Source: Bacillus_BD sp963787345
GTDB lineage: Bacteria; Bacillota; Bacilli; Bacillales; Cytobacillaceae
NCBI GenBank assembly: GCA_963787345.1
Contig: CAWBCW010000011.1
Coordinates: 744,001 to 808,000, forward strand
Reading direction: 5' to 3'
Length of the DNA stretch: 64,000 nucleotides
Below the pieces are notes generated by a model. That model saw only the letters and a program-made list of their open reading frames with translations, made no database searches and was not told where the DNA came from. Shown here in pieces: positions 52,039 through 61,547 of the stretch. The position numbers and the translations under genes were made by a program. The first letter of the stretch is position 1. Each line of letters starts with the position of its first letter.

Positions 52039-53147
52039 CATGAATCATTATGAATGCTTGAATTTCGTAGTTGTAGAAATCGAACAAAATTCAATATAAT
52101 TGTTTTTGTTACGGCATAGAATGGTACAGCTAAAATCATTCCAAGAATCCCCGCTAAGTTCCCAGCAACAAGGAGAATCACAATAATTGTGACTGGATGT
52201 GTGTCTAATCTTTTTCCTAAAATGAGCGGAGATAAGACATTTCCTTCTAATTGCTGTGCAATCGTAATCACGAGAACAGCTAATATGGCTTTAAATGGTG
52301 AATCAAATAAAGCAAGAATGACCGCAGGTGCTCCACCTAAAATAGGACCCACATATGGAATGATATTTGTAACAGCAACGATAAGAGCCATTACTAATGC
52401 ATAGGGTAAATCGATGATTAAATAACCAATAAAAGCTAGTGTCCCCACAAATAGAGCAACAGTAACTTGACCATTGATATAAGCTGCAAGCGTCTCACCG
52501 GTATCTTTTAATGTTTTTAACCCTTCACTTCTATAGGAAGCTGGCAGAAATTTGCCAACCATTTCAGGGAACTTATTCCCATCCTTAAACATATAAAATA
52601 GCAGGAAAGGAACCGTAATAATCGTTACAGCAATATTTGTTACCGCACTAAAAATTCCCGAAACACTTTCCGTTATGCGATTTGGAAGAGTTGCTACATA
52701 GTCATTTAATTCCTTTACGATATTGCTTATCGAAACATAATCCTGTGTCATCACCCATTTAAACTGATCAGATGCTGACAATTGATTGATAAATACCATT
52801 GTCTGGTTGTAATAAAATGGGACATCATTCGCAAAAGCCATGATTTGCTTTGAAATCATTGGGATAAGATTGCCAATGATAAGGGATAAAACTCCAATGA
52901 TGATGACATATACAATGAGAATCGCTAAAATTCTCGGAAGTTTTATTTTTTGCAAAAAACCAATAAAGGGATTTAGTAAAAAATATAAAAAACCAGATAT
53001 GATGATAGGAAAGAAAAGCGTTGAGAAGAAAATTCCAATCGGTTCGAATAAAAATGAGATTTTCGTCGATAGATAGATGATAGTTACAATAATTAAAATT
53101 TGTAATGCCCAATATTGAAAATTTTTCTTTTTTGTCAAACGATTCAC
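52038..53147 (-). CDS. AI-2E family transporter (PerM-like)
   Basis: The protein has 369 residues. The likely start is GTG 53147 (MNRLTKKKNFQYW), with only a purine-rich upstream sequence as RBS. It has about eight membrane segments with the family blocks FFSTLFFPIIISGFLYFLLNP (in part), VPFLLFYMFKDGNKFPEM, ALVMALIVAVTNIIPYVGP and QQLEGNVLSPLILGKRLDTHP. Family members include TqsA, an exporter of autoinducer-2, and Na+/H+ antiporters, so the substrate is open. It is a stand-alone gene. Confidence 0.9.
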   Translation of the reverse strand: MNRLTKKKNFQYWALQILIIVTIIYLSTKISFLFEPIGIFFSTLFFPIIISGFLYFLLNPFIGFLQKIKLPRILAILIVYVIIIGVLSLIIGNLIPMISKQIMAFANDVPFYYNQTMVFINQLSASDQFKWVMTQDYVSISNIVKELNDYVATLPNRITESVSGIFSAVTNIAVTIITVPFLLFYMFKDGNKFPEMVGKFLPASYRSEGLKTLKDTGETLAAYINGQVTVALFVGTLAFIGYLIIDLPYALVMALIVAVTNIIPYVGPILGGAPAVILALFDSPFKAILAVLVITIAQQLEGNVLSPLILGKRLDTHPVTIIVILLVAGNLAGILGMILAVPFYAVTKTIILNFVRFLQLRNSSIHNDS

Positions 53148-53223
53148 CTTTTTTCTTTCTAGATATTCCCATTATAACAAAACTGTCTAGTTAAATTCTA
53201 CAGATATGGTGTAATTGTACGGC

Positions 53224-53252
53224 TTGACATAAATTATTTTCGTAGGCATAAT
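53224..53252 (+). promoter_or_regulatory. Sigma-A promoter of proBA
   Basis: TTGACA (53224-53229) and CATAAT (53247-53252) are 17 bp apart. The T-box leader follows at once. Confidence 0.7.
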
Positions 53253-53261
53253 AAACTATAT

Positions 53262-53518
53262 AAACAAAAATTGAACGTTGAAGATGGATTAGTATGAGAT
53301 CCTTGATGTGCAAGAGAGTGAGGTTTACAAGCTGAAAGACCTCATCACAAAGAAAGCCTCAGAACCTGCCGTCCTAGTCCTGTGTGCTAAACATAGGCGC
53401 TTTCAGAGCGTTATCATGCCTAAGTGGGATACAAGGTTGATTTGTATCCAATAAAGGTGGTACCACGGAAAATATAAGCCCTTTTCGTCCTTTTTTAGAG
53501 GATGAAAAGGGCTTTTTT
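53262..53518 (+). promoter_or_regulatory. T-box riboswitch of proBA (tRNA-Pro)
   Basis: The T-box AAAGGTGGTACCACGG is at 53453-53467. The terminator pairs AAGCCCTTTTCGTCC (53476-53490) with GGATGAAAAGGGCTT (53499-53513), followed by T-rich sequence. The specifier region reads CAGAACCTGCC with CCT, a proline codon. Low charged tRNA-Pro would raise proline synthesis. Confidence 0.88.
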
Positions 53519-53606
53519 ATTTAAACATAATACAATTGAGATACATTTGAGTTAAAGAGTGAAGATTCGAAAAATATTTGCTAAAATAATAAAATGAGGG
53601 TGTAGA

Positions 53607-54716
53607 ATGGAGAAAAAGCGGATTGTTGTAAAAATTGGTAGTAGTTCATTGACAAATTCACAAGGAGAAATTGATCAGGAAAAATTTATTGATCATGTCG
53701 AAGCGCTAGCTTTATTGAAGCAACTTGGACATGAGGTCCTCTTAGTTTCTTCTGGAGCTGTTGCTGCTGGTTTTTCGCGCTTAGGATATCCATCAAGACC
53801 AGTAACATTAAAAGGAAAACAAGCAGCAGCAGCTGTTGGCCAAAGTATTCTTATTCAATCCTACTTTGAACAATTTAACGTATTTAATATTACTCCTGCT
53901 CAGATTTTGTTAACGAGAAATGATTTCTCTAATAAAGGCCGTTATCGAAATGCGTTTGCAACGATAACGGAATTATTAGAAAGAGGAATAATCCCGATTA
54001 TTAATGAAAACGATACGGTTTCTGTAAAAGAGTTAACCTTTGGTGACAATGACATGCTTTCAGCACTCGTTAGCGGACTTGTCCATGCTGACAAACTGAT
54101 TATTTTGACAGATATTAATGGGTTATATGATTCAAACCCATTTGAAAACCCATCGGCAAGAAAATGGAATCACCTCCAAGAGATTACTGATAATGTTCTA
54201 AAAATGGCAGGTGGATCGGGATCAAAGGTAGGGACAGGTGGGATGAGGTCCAAGTTAATGGCAGCCAAAACAGCGCTAGCTTTAGGTGTTAAAGTATTCA
54301 TTGGAAAAGGATCCGGCAAAGAAAAGCTCGTTCATATTCTTGAAGGAAAAGGGGATGGGACTTATATCGGGAGCGATTTGCTTACAAGTGTAAATAATCC
54401 AAAACAATGGATTGCTCTCCATTCAGAAACCTCTGGGAGAATATATATCGATGAGGGTGCTGAATTTGCACTTACGTATAATGGAAGTAGTTTATTACCG
54501 GCCGGTGTATATAGCTTAGAGGGAAGTTTTAGCAAAGGTGATGTCGTGGAAGTTTTTGGTAAAAAGGGAATGTTAGGTAAAGGAGAGGTCCATTATTCTT
54601 CAAATGAATTGAAAAAGATCATGGGTAAAAGCAGTCAAGACGTATTTCGTGAATTAGAGATGGACACATCTGTTGTCATTCATCGTAATAAATGGGTTCA
54701 ATTAAATAATCAATAG
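53607..54716 (+). CDS. proB: Glutamate 5-kinase
   Basis: The protein has 369 residues, the full length for ProB with a PUA domain. The kinase part shows VVKIGSSSLTNSQGEID (about 6-22), VLLVSSGAVAAGFSRLGY (about 48-65), PIINENDTVSVKELTFGDND (about 130-149) and GSGSKVGTGGMRSK (about 208-221). The C-terminal PUA domain runs from about 275 to 360. It phosphorylates glutamate in the first step of proline synthesis. It is followed 10 bases later by proA. Confidence 0.97.
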   Translation: MEKKRIVVKIGSSSLTNSQGEIDQEKFIDHVEALALLKQLGHEVLLVSSGAVAAGFSRLGYPSRPVTLKGKQAAAAVGQSILIQSYFEQFNVFNITPAQILLTRNDFSNKGRYRNAFATITELLERGIIPIINENDTVSVKELTFGDNDMLSALVSGLVHADKLIILTDINGLYDSNPFENPSARKWNHLQEITDNVLKMAGGSGSKVGTGGMRSKLMAAKTALALGVKVFIGKGSGKEKLVHILEGKGDGTYIGSDLLTSVNNPKQWIALHSETSGRIYIDEGAEFALTYNGSSLLPAGVYSLEGSFSKGDVVEVFGKKGMLGKGEVHYSSNELKKIMGKSSQDVFRELEMDTSVVIHRNKWVQLNNQ

Positions 54717-54726
54717 GGGGATAATT

Positions 54727-55974
54727 ATGAGTGAAGTAATCCAAAAAGCAAAAGCAGCAAAAAAGGTTAGTTTTGAATTAGTTAATAAAACAACAGAAGA
54801 AAAAAATCAAGCATTGGCGCAAATTGCGAAGCAGCTCATCTTAGATAAAGATGAAATTTTGCAAGAGAACGAGAAAGATTTACAAAAAGGAAGAGAAAAT
54901 GGACTTTCTGATTCGGTTTTAGACCGGATTATGTTGAATGAAAAAAGAATCGTTGATATGTCAGATGCGATCGAACAATTAATAGGCTTAGAAGATCCAG
55001 TTGGTGAAATTTTGGAAACGATCAAAAAAGAGAACGGGTTAACGATTGTAAGTAAAAGGGTGCCAATTGGGGTAATCGGAATGATTTATGAAGCAAGACC
55101 GAATGTTACCATTGACGCTGCGACTTTATCTTTAAAAACAGGTAATGCAATGATCTTAAGAGGAAGTTCGTCTGCTTCTTATTCGAATCAAGTGTTAACA
55201 AAAACCATTCACCGAGCGCTTGAAAAAACGACGATCCCTGTTGAGGCTGTTCAGTCGATAGAAAATACGGATCGAGAAGCTGTAAAAGAACTCTATCATT
55301 TAAAAGATTATTTAGATGTTTTGATTCCACGTGGCGGGAAAAAGCTTATTGACACGGTTGTGAGTGAATCAACCGTACCTGTTATCGAAACAGGAGCGGG
55401 AAACTGTCATATTTATATTGATGAGAGTGCAAAATCCGATATGGCGATATCGATTGCGCTTAATGGTAAAACACAGCGTCCATCCGTCTGTAACGCGATT
55501 GAAACGATCCTTGTTCATGAAAACTGGTTTGCGCAGCATGGTCCTGCATTGCTCCAAGCTTTAAAAGAAAAAGATGTGAAGATTATTGGCGATCATAAGG
55601 TTTGCCAAGTGGATAAGGATGCAACATTGGCAGCAGAGGAAGAATGGTATACGGAGTATTTAGGTTTAACAGTTGGTATTAAAGTTGTAACAAGTGTGTC
55701 CGAAGCGATTGAACATATTAATCAATATGGAACAAAGCACTCGGAAGCGATCATTACTGAGAACAAAGATCATGCATCTCTTTTCTTAACATTAGTAGAT
55801 GCTGCTTCGGTCTATCATAACGCTTCAACAAGATTTACAGATGGCTTTGAATTTGGTTTTGGAGCGGAGATCGGAATCAGTACGCAGAAACTTCATGCTA
55901 GAGGTCCAATGGGGTTAAAAGCACTAACTTCAAATAAGTATTGTATTTATGGGGAAGGCCAAGTTCGAAATTAA
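54727..55974 (+). CDS. proA: Gamma-glutamyl phosphate reductase
   Basis: The protein has 415 residues, behind AATAGGGGG. Aldehyde-dehydrogenase-fold blocks are VPIGVIGMIYEARPNVTID (about 111-129), LILRGSSSASYSN-like, LIPRGGKKLIDTVV and the catalytic Cys in TQRPSVCNAIETILVH (about 252-267). The end FGAEIGISTQKLHARGPMG is invariant in ProA. It reduces glutamyl phosphate to the semialdehyde using NADPH. It forms an operon with proB. Confidence 0.97.
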   Translation: MSEVIQKAKAAKKVSFELVNKTTEEKNQALAQIAKQLILDKDEILQENEKDLQKGRENGLSDSVLDRIMLNEKRIVDMSDAIEQLIGLEDPVGEILETIKKENGLTIVSKRVPIGVIGMIYEARPNVTIDAATLSLKTGNAMILRGSSSASYSNQVLTKTIHRALEKTTIPVEAVQSIENTDREAVKELYHLKDYLDVLIPRGGKKLIDTVVSESTVPVIETGAGNCHIYIDESAKSDMAISIALNGKTQRPSVCNAIETILVHENWFAQHGPALLQALKEKDVKIIGDHKVCQVDKDATLAAEEEWYTEYLGLTVGIKVVTSVSEAIEHINQYGTKHSEAIITENKDHASLFLTLVDAASVYHNASTRFTDGFEFGFGAEIGISTQKLHARGPMGLKALTSNKYCIYGEGQVRN

Positions 55975-55979
55975 CATAT

Positions 55980-56012
55980 GGAGCAGGGTAGCTTAATGCT
56001 ATCCTGCTTTTC
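55980..56012 (+). terminator. Terminator after proBA
   Basis: GAGCAGGGTAGC pairs with GCTATCCTGCTTTTC, with one mismatch. Confidence 0.7.
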
Positions 56013-56023
56013 AAATTTAGGGA

Positions 56024-56365
56024 TTAAATATTCTTTGCAAAATTATCGTTTGGGATATTACATAGTGTAATATATAGACTAGCTGGTTCTTGACTTGTAT
56101 TTTTAAATGCAAATTGTTCGTCGCCTTCTGCATAAATAACATCATTAACATTGATTTCAGTTTCTTGACCATTAATGACGAGTGTTCCTTTTCCTTTTAT
56201 TACCATTAAAAACAAATCTGAACCGGGATGGGTATGTGTGGGTAGTTCTTGTCCAGGTTGAAAATTAAGCATAAATGTTGTGTTTTTTCCCTTTTTATAT
56301 AAAATTCGTTTCGTAAATCGTTCTTCGCTATATTCGATTGCATCGAGAATTGATTTTTTCTCCAT
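56024..56365 (-). CDS. Small single-domain cupin protein
   Basis: The protein has 113 residues from ATG 56365. Cupin motif 1 is PGQELPTHTHPGSDLFLMV (about 37-55, with two His) and motif 2 is INVNDVIYAEGDEQFAFKN (about 70-88), in which the usual histidine is replaced by Gln. The metal site is therefore incomplete (HxH present, third His missing), so an enzyme is uncertain and a binding role is possible. There is no functional link to proBA. Confidence 0.82.
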   Translation of the reverse strand: MEKKSILDAIEYSEERFTKRILYKKGKNTTFMLNFQPGQELPTHTHPGSDLFLMVIKGKGTLVINGQETEINVNDVIYAEGDEQFAFKNTSQEPASLYITLCNIPNDNFAKNI

Positions 56366-56726
56366 TTATTCTTTACCCCATTCATGTTTATTTAAATTCT
56401 TCATTAGTTAGGGAATTAAAATAATCCGATCAAGTAGAGTGTACCCAATTATGGGTAAAAAGATAAAAGTTATTATTTTAATATTTCTCGGGAAAGCGCA
56501 AAAATAGACATTTTCAGTAGATTCTATGTCATTTTTTATATATTTATATAAAAAGTTCCGTGATATTGTCAAATACAGCTATGGACCAAGTCACTACGCT
56601 GAGTAGTGCCCCTATTTAATAAGGAAATAGAAATGGTGTTTATTACTATTAAACTGATAAATAAAGTGGTAAGCTAAAAGGGAAATTAGTTTTTCTCCTT
56701 AAAATAGAAATTGTGGAGGAGTATTC
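56366..56726. other. Intergenic region, no gene seen
   Basis: AT-rich sequence without ORF. It includes a small hairpin TCACTAC/GTAGTG near 56591-56608 and divergent promoters presumably. Nothing else is recognised. Confidence 0.5.
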
Positions 56727-57134
56727 ATGTTAAAGACGACGAAAAAATTAGTGAATGAAGAGAATATTGTCAGGATCCTAACGGATATTGTTGAAAAATC
56801 TTATGAAGAAATTAAAGACGAGCCCGTTTTACTCTGCTTAGAATGCAGTGATGTTGATTTGGAAATTGCAACAGCCAATCATTTTGAGTTTCAAGAAGCT
56901 ATTAAGGAGAATTTTGAGTTAGACGAGTTCGGAGATGTAATCCATTATGAGGAATATAAACAATTAATGGTTGAATTATTTGATTTCTTTGTAGAATTGC
57001 ATATTCATAGCGGGTTGTTCGAATTTTTTCCAGAAGGGGAATACATGGTGAATGGAGAGCTAATTATGTCCGATTCTGATGTTATTGCACCTAAAGGAAA
57101 ATTTTATGCACCATTTGAAGAAGCAGAATATTAG
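56727..57134 (+). CDS. Acidic protein of unknown function
   Basis: The protein has 135 residues from ATG 56727, with GTGGAGGAG well placed. I do not recognise the family. It is strongly acidic (VLLCLECSDVDLEIATA, ENFELDEFGDVIHYEEYKQ, then FEFFPEGEYMVNGEL) and appears globular and cytoplasmic, without signal peptide or membrane segment. It is a single gene with no functional neighbours. Confidence that it is a real gene rests on RBS, length and codon quality. Confidence 0.7.
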   Translation: MLKTTKKLVNEENIVRILTDIVEKSYEEIKDEPVLLCLECSDVDLEIATANHFEFQEAIKENFELDEFGDVIHYEEYKQLMVELFDFFVELHIHSGLFEFFPEGEYMVNGELIMSDSDVIAPKGKFYAPFEEAEY

Positions 57135-57364
57135 AAAAGTAACTTTACAAAAACAAGTAAAAAGATTGACATTATATTTATCTTTTTGTATAGTATTATA
57201 AAATAAATAAAAATAATTTTTAAAGATAAGTTATGAGAATAATCAAGTTTCTCTAATACTTATCTTACTATATCGCCTTAAAACCAAGTAAAACAATACG
57301 AATAATTAGTTAAGTATAGATTGAATCCTACATAGAATAATTATAGAGTGAGGAGATGGTGAAA

Positions 57365-58165
57365 TTGAGAAAATCACACTTCATCAATTGGAAGAATGAA
57401 ATATTATCAGTCTCGATTGATTTTCCAAATAATCTACAAGAAGGAAAGAAATACCCATTTATCATTATTTGCCATGGTTTTATCGGAAGTAAAGTGGGGG
57501 TTGACAGGCTTTTTGTTAAAGCAGCAGAAGAACTCGTTCAAGATCAGACAATCGTCCTTCGCTTTGATTTTGTTGGCTGTGGAGAAAGCAGCGGTGAATA
57601 TGGGAAAACGGGATTGCATGATTTAGTCGATCAATTAAAAACGGTTCTCGCGTATTCTATCGATCAAATTAAACAAATTGATGCGGAAAAAATTACATTG
57701 ATTGGGCATAGTTTAGGAGGAGCTACCGCGTTATTAGTTGCTGCAAAAGATCAACGGATTCGTCATTTAGTTTTGTGGTCATCTGTAGCAAATCCATATG
57801 AGGATTTAAGTCGGATTATTGGAAATGAAAAAATGAGAGCCTTAAAAAAAGGTTCTTCAGTCGAATATATGGGATATTTATTTGAGGAACGCTTTTTCAG
57901 CTCATTAATAGAATTCCATCCGTTACAAGCAGCAACCGAATTTACAGGAAATGTTCTAATTTTACATGGTACTGGAGATGAGGATATCCCTGTATCCTAC
58001 GCAAAGGAATATGAAGCAGCGTTTAATTCGCGGAAAATGGGAAGTTGCATTTGTCATGAAATTAGTGATGCGAACCATACCATTTCAAATTACCACCATT
58101 TTACTGAACTTATAACAAACACGAAAAACTGGATGAATCATGAACTTTTTTTGCAAACAGTGTAG
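57365..58165 (+). CDS. Alpha/beta hydrolase
   Basis: The protein has 266 residues if TTG 57365 is used. ATG 57356 and GTG 57359 lie too close to the GTGAGGAG ribosome-binding site. The fold is clear: IICHGFIGSKVGVDRLF (oxyanion region), FDFVGCGESSGEYGKTG, nucleophile elbow LIGHSLGGATALLVAA (Ser about 113), acid in LHGTGDEDIPVSYA, and His in SDANHTISNYHHF. It probably acts as a serine esterase or acyl hydrolase with an unknown substrate. It is cytoplasmic, since no signal peptide is seen. Confidence 0.88.
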   Translation: MRKSHFINWKNEILSVSIDFPNNLQEGKKYPFIIICHGFIGSKVGVDRLFVKAAEELVQDQTIVLRFDFVGCGESSGEYGKTGLHDLVDQLKTVLAYSIDQIKQIDAEKITLIGHSLGGATALLVAAKDQRIRHLVLWSSVANPYEDLSRIIGNEKMRALKKGSSVEYMGYLFEERFFSSLIEFHPLQAATEFTGNVLILHGTGDEDIPVSYAKEYEAAFNSRKMGSCICHEISDANHTISNYHHFTELITNTKNWMNHELFLQTV

Positions 58166-58361
58166 AGTGAAACTTCCATCAGTGGAATTTTCTTTCATCC
58201 CCCACCTATCCTCTTTTATTGTACTCAGAGTCTTGAGGTGTGGGTCTTACTACCCGTTAAGCCTGATAAAAGTTCTATATTTTTGGTGACAATTTTAGAT
58301 TTTGTCTTAAAAACTTTCCCTTCTATGATATGATCATTTATAGTAATTTTAGGGAGTGTAA

Positions 58362-59012
58362 ATGTTGGAAGTACATGATCAAACGAATAAACCGAGTTTA
58401 GTTAGGATGTTTTGGAGTCCGAGAGAGCAATTACTTAAAATAGGACATAATCCATTAATTGCCTTTCCGCTTCTATTGGTTACGATTCTTTATGTGATTG
58501 CCAATACATTAAAAGCCTTTTCCATACGTACAGAAGACGTCATAATTTCTGGGATGTCGATGCAAGAAGCAGAGATGGTTGCTGCCAATTTAAAAGCATT
58601 TACAGCAATGTCGGGGTTTATTTCTCCCGTCTTTTCGATTACAGCTGTGACCATTCTTTATTTCCTTATCTTGAAAGCAGCAGGAAAAAATGTGCCTTTT
58701 AAACAGGTTTTTTCAATGAATATTTATGTTTTTATCATAGGGGCTGCAGGGTTAATCGTAAATTCATTGTTATGGATTATGATGAATGACAGTCAAACGG
58801 GATTGATGGTTACGAGTCTAGGCGGTCTATTAAAAAGTGAGTTCACACCTCTTCATTTCATTGAAATCTTTCGTATTTGGAGTCTCATTGTTACTGCGAT
58901 TGGGTTTCAAGCGATTGGACAGCTTTCGAAACGGGTTTCAGTTATACTGGTGATTATCCTTTTTGTTTTACAAGTAAGTTTTTCATTTGTAGGAAAAGGA
59001 CTATTGGGCTAA
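58362..59012 (+). CDS. Yip1-family membrane protein
   Basis: The protein has 216 residues, with GGGAGTG before ATG 58362. Five hydrophobic segments are visible (about 35-52, 85-105, 118-140, 165-185 and 193-212), matching the Yip1/DUF1282 fold. Near the start are RMFWSPREQLLKIGHNPLIA and a cytoplasmic N-terminus. The function is unknown in bacteria. It sits alone between the hydrolase and the amidase. Confidence 0.8.
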   Translation: MLEVHDQTNKPSLVRMFWSPREQLLKIGHNPLIAFPLLLVTILYVIANTLKAFSIRTEDVIISGMSMQEAEMVAANLKAFTAMSGFISPVFSITAVTILYFLILKAAGKNVPFKQVFSMNIYVFIIGAAGLIVNSLLWIMMNDSQTGLMVTSLGGLLKSEFTPLHFIEIFRIWSLIVTAIGFQAIGQLSKRVSVILVIILFVLQVSFSFVGKGLLG

Positions 59013-59177
59013 CCTAGCTAGAAAGTATATATATTGAACATATAGCTAAAAAGCAGACTCGTCATGAGACTGTTTTTTTATTATTTGAGCTTCATTATAA
59101 AGGCCATTTTTTCGTAAAGAAAAAAATGCAGTCATTTCTTGGGATGAACGCATATAAAAGAAGTGGAGGTGATTTTT

Positions 59178-59978
59178 TTGGTAAAAATTTTTATTGATCC
59201 AGGTCACGGTGGCTCAGATCCAGGTGCCGTAGGGAACGGATTGCAAGAAAAGAACCTTACGTTAAATATTGCTGCCCGTACTCGTGAAATTTTAATATCT
59301 GAATATGAAAATGTTTCGATCCAAATGAGCAGAACAGGAGATGAGACGGTAGGTTTAACATCTCGTACAAATGCAGCGAACAAATGGGGTGCCGACTTCT
59401 ATTTGTCTATCCATATTAATTCTGGAGGGGGAACCGGCTTTGAAAGCTATCGCTATCCCGGTGCAGGGAAACCAACTTCGGCCAATCATCAAGTCATTCA
59501 TCAAAATATTGTGACGCAGATCGACCTCATAGATCGGGGCATGAAACAAGCCAATTTTCATGTTCTTCGCGAAACAACTATGCCTGCCATACTTACTGAA
59601 AGTGGCTTTATTGACAGTGCAAATGATGCAGCGCAGTTAAAAAAATCTGGCTTTATTGAGAGCTTAGCTCGTGGGCATGCAAATGGTGTTGCATCTGCTT
59701 TAAATTTAAGGAAAAAACAAGAAAATAGGCCAACAACACCAGAAGAGAAACCTTCAACAAATGATTTATTTAAAGTGCAAGTTGGTGCCTTTAAGAATAA
59801 AGAAAATGCTGATCAGATAGCAGCTGAGGCAAAAGCAAAAGGCTTTCAAACTTATGTGAAACAGGATGGACAGTTATTTAAGGTCCAAATTGGTGCATTT
59901 GCAAACAGAGATCATGCAGAGGATCTCCTTAAAAGAGCGAAAGAAGCTGGACTTAACGCAGTAGTCATCATTGATTGA
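59178..59978 (+). CDS. cwlC: N-acetylmuramoyl-L-alanine amidase, CwlC type
   Basis: The protein has 266 residues from TTG 59178, behind GTGGAGGTGAT. The start MVKIFIDPGHGGSDPGA is that of Bacillus subtilis CwlC. The amidase_3 domain (1-175) has the zinc ligands in IDPGHGG, GLQEKNLTLN, FYLSIHINSGGGTGFE and MPAILTESGFID. Two SPOR repeats follow (LFKVQVGAFKNKENADQIAA and LFKVQIGAFANRDHAEDLL). CwlC hydrolyses peptidoglycan during mother-cell lysis late in sporulation and has no signal peptide, as here. The protein is complete. Confidence 0.95.
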   Translation: MVKIFIDPGHGGSDPGAVGNGLQEKNLTLNIAARTREILISEYENVSIQMSRTGDETVGLTSRTNAANKWGADFYLSIHINSGGGTGFESYRYPGAGKPTSANHQVIHQNIVTQIDLIDRGMKQANFHVLRETTMPAILTESGFIDSANDAAQLKKSGFIESLARGHANGVASALNLRKKQENRPTTPEEKPSTNDLFKVQVGAFKNKENADQIAAEAKAKGFQTYVKQDGQLFKVQIGAFANRDHAEDLLKRAKEAGLNAVVIID

Positions 59979-59981
59979 GGG

Positions 59982-60022
59982 AATAAGAAAAAGGCAATAA
60001 TAAGTTGCCTTTTTCTTATTCT
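59982..60022. terminator. Perfect 17-bp terminator after cwlC
   Basis: GAATAAGAAAAAGGCAA (59982-59998) and TTGCCTTTTTCTTATTC (60006-60022) are fully complementary. It serves both the amidase and the convergent Spo0E-like gene. Confidence 0.9.
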
Positions 60023-60039
60023 ATATTTTAAAGGTGTAT

Positions 60040-60222
60040 CTATGATTGGTTTTCGTATGATTGATATAAATAGATAAATTCATCTAACTTTTGGCTTAAA
60101 TGGAGGGTTTTTTCATGATTTAATCCTTCCTTCATTCCAGCTCCGATTAGTTGTTCTCTAAGTGAATGGATATGATGCAATAAGATGATTTTTAATGGAC
60201 GATCGGTTAGGGATAATTTCAT
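60040..60222 (-). CDS. Spo0E-like sporulation aspartyl-phosphate phosphatase
   Basis: The protein has 60 residues from ATG 60222, with GGAGG 8 bases upstream. The pattern ILLHHIHSLREQLIGAGMKE followed by TLHLSQKLDEFIYLYQ contains the SQKLD signature of Spo0E/YisI/YnzD proteins. These form a helical hairpin and dephosphorylate Spo0A-P, delaying sporulation. Neighbouring cwlC is a late sporulation gene, but the two are convergent and separately regulated. Confidence 0.85.
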   Translation of the reverse strand: MKLSLTDRPLKIILLHHIHSLREQLIGAGMKEGLNHEKTLHLSQKLDEFIYLYQSYENQS

Positions 60223-60391
60223 ATCATCTACCTCCAACATTCATTAATAACTAAACAATTAGCCTCATTATAACTGTTTTTTAATTGCAATAATGTGACT
60301 TTTCACACATGTATAATAGTATGACCCATATATAGAAGAATTATCCAATCCAAATAGATTAAAAGGTTTCCGAATCAATAGGCATGTAAGT

Positions 60392-60428
60392 AAAAGGAGC
60401 AGGACTCATAAAAGTCTGCTCCTTTTAT
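60392..60428 (-). terminator. Terminator of the 50-residue ORF
   Basis: AAAAGGAGCAGGACT pairs with AGTCTGCTCCTTTT around CATAAA. It lies directly after the minus-strand small gene. Confidence 0.7.
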
Positions 60429-60440
60429 TAATCAGCATCC

Positions 60441-60593
60441 TTACCAACGATGGGCTTTTGCGTTACTCCTCAAAATAATAACAGATTGAGACATTTGGGT
60501 TTCACCGTTAATTTGAGACTTTGTATGCTTACGCCTTGTGTTTGGGTGGTGAAAAAGCTCCGATTGACGATCTAAATGATCTTTGTAACTCAT
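60441..60593 (-). CDS. Small 50-residue protein, possibly YpzG-like
   Basis: The ORF runs from ATG 60593, preceded by AAGAGGTGA at the right distance, to TAA 60441-60443. It begins MSYKDHLDRQSELFHHPN, has a middle SQINGETQMSQSVIIL and ends AHRW. It is basic, His-rich and soluble. The QxNGxTQ middle recalls the small YpzG-type proteins of Bacillus, but this is from memory and unverified. It is followed by a clear terminator, which supports a real gene. Confidence 0.65.
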   Translation of the reverse strand: MSYKDHLDRQSELFHHPNTRRKHTKSQINGETQMSQSVIILRSNAKAHRW

Positions 60594-60829
60594 CGAATCA
60601 CCTCTTCATTAGGATTGCTGAAACTGATATCCACTAAGGGCTATCAGCTATAGCATGTGAATCCCCGCTATAATTATACCTATGGATCTGTATACTTATT
60701 AAAAAATAACTTATTTATCCTGTGAGTGCTAATTGTTACAGATATAAGGTGTTGTTTTTAATATACTTAAACTATCATCTAAGGTGTTACAAATTACAGA
60801 ACCTCCAAAGATAAAGGATGGTTAATCAA

Positions 60830-61435
60830 ATGAAGGGTGAAATTTCAGGGGAACGAGAGATAATGAGTTTAGATTTATTGATTTATGCAATTATTGATCA
60901 AAATGGGCCGACAAGTATTCCTTCGATTCATAAACAAATAAATAATCAACTCTCAATGAGTGAAGGTCCATCAAAACCCATTAGACTCGTACAAATACAA
61001 GCAGTAATCGGACGTAAAGGAGATGTATTTATTGAAAGTGACGGCCTCGTTTCTTTGCGTCCAGAGCGAGAGTTTCTTTCAATGACTGCTGAACTTGGCA
61101 CTTGCCGAAGCCCATGGTTTAAATTAAAGGTAGATTTTGTCAATAAAACATTTATGCTTTTAGAGTTAAATTTAGATTCGAAAAACCCATTTGATTTTCA
61201 GCCGTTGCAGGCGGGGAGTACGGATGAGTTTAAGAGAGCTATTTACCAATTAAAAATTTGGGACTGGAAACATTGTTATGAGCGGCAAGAGATTGTGTTA
61301 GATGGAATATGTTGGTCCATCGCATTAAAAACAAAGGTTAATATTCATAAAAGTAAAGGGTTAGATTTATTTCCGAAAGAGTGGCCTGCGTTTTATCAAG
61401 CATTAACACAATTGACCGGTAAAAAATTTTGTTAA
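60830..61435 (+). CDS. Protein of unknown function with possible winged-helix N-terminus
   Basis: The protein has 201 residues from ATG 60830, 8 bases after AAAGGATGG. ATG 60818 overlaps that site. The first third (SLDLLIYAIIDQNGPTSIPS, then IHKQINNQLSMSEGPSKP) reads like a HARE-type winged helix. The remainder (SPWFKLKVDFVNKTFMLLEL, KIWDWKHCYERQEIVLDG, ALKTKVNIHKSKGLDLFPKE) is not assignable. No membrane segment is present. It may be a DNA-binding or regulatory protein, but this is a weak inference. It lies upstream of mnmH with a 110-bp gap. Confidence 0.6.
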   Translation: MKGEISGEREIMSLDLLIYAIIDQNGPTSIPSIHKQINNQLSMSEGPSKPIRLVQIQAVIGRKGDVFIESDGLVSLRPEREFLSMTAELGTCRSPWFKLKVDFVNKTFMLLELNLDSKNPFDFQPLQAGSTDEFKRAIYQLKIWDWKHCYERQEIVLDGICWSIALKTKVNIHKSKGLDLFPKEWPAFYQALTQLTGKKFC

Positions 61436-61547
61436 TGTTTGATGGAGTGAATGAGACATGCCTACGGAGTCAAGGATATTAGTAAATACTAATATCCTTT
61501 TCATATTCAAATAATCGGTTACTCGTAAACATTGGAGGAAAATCATT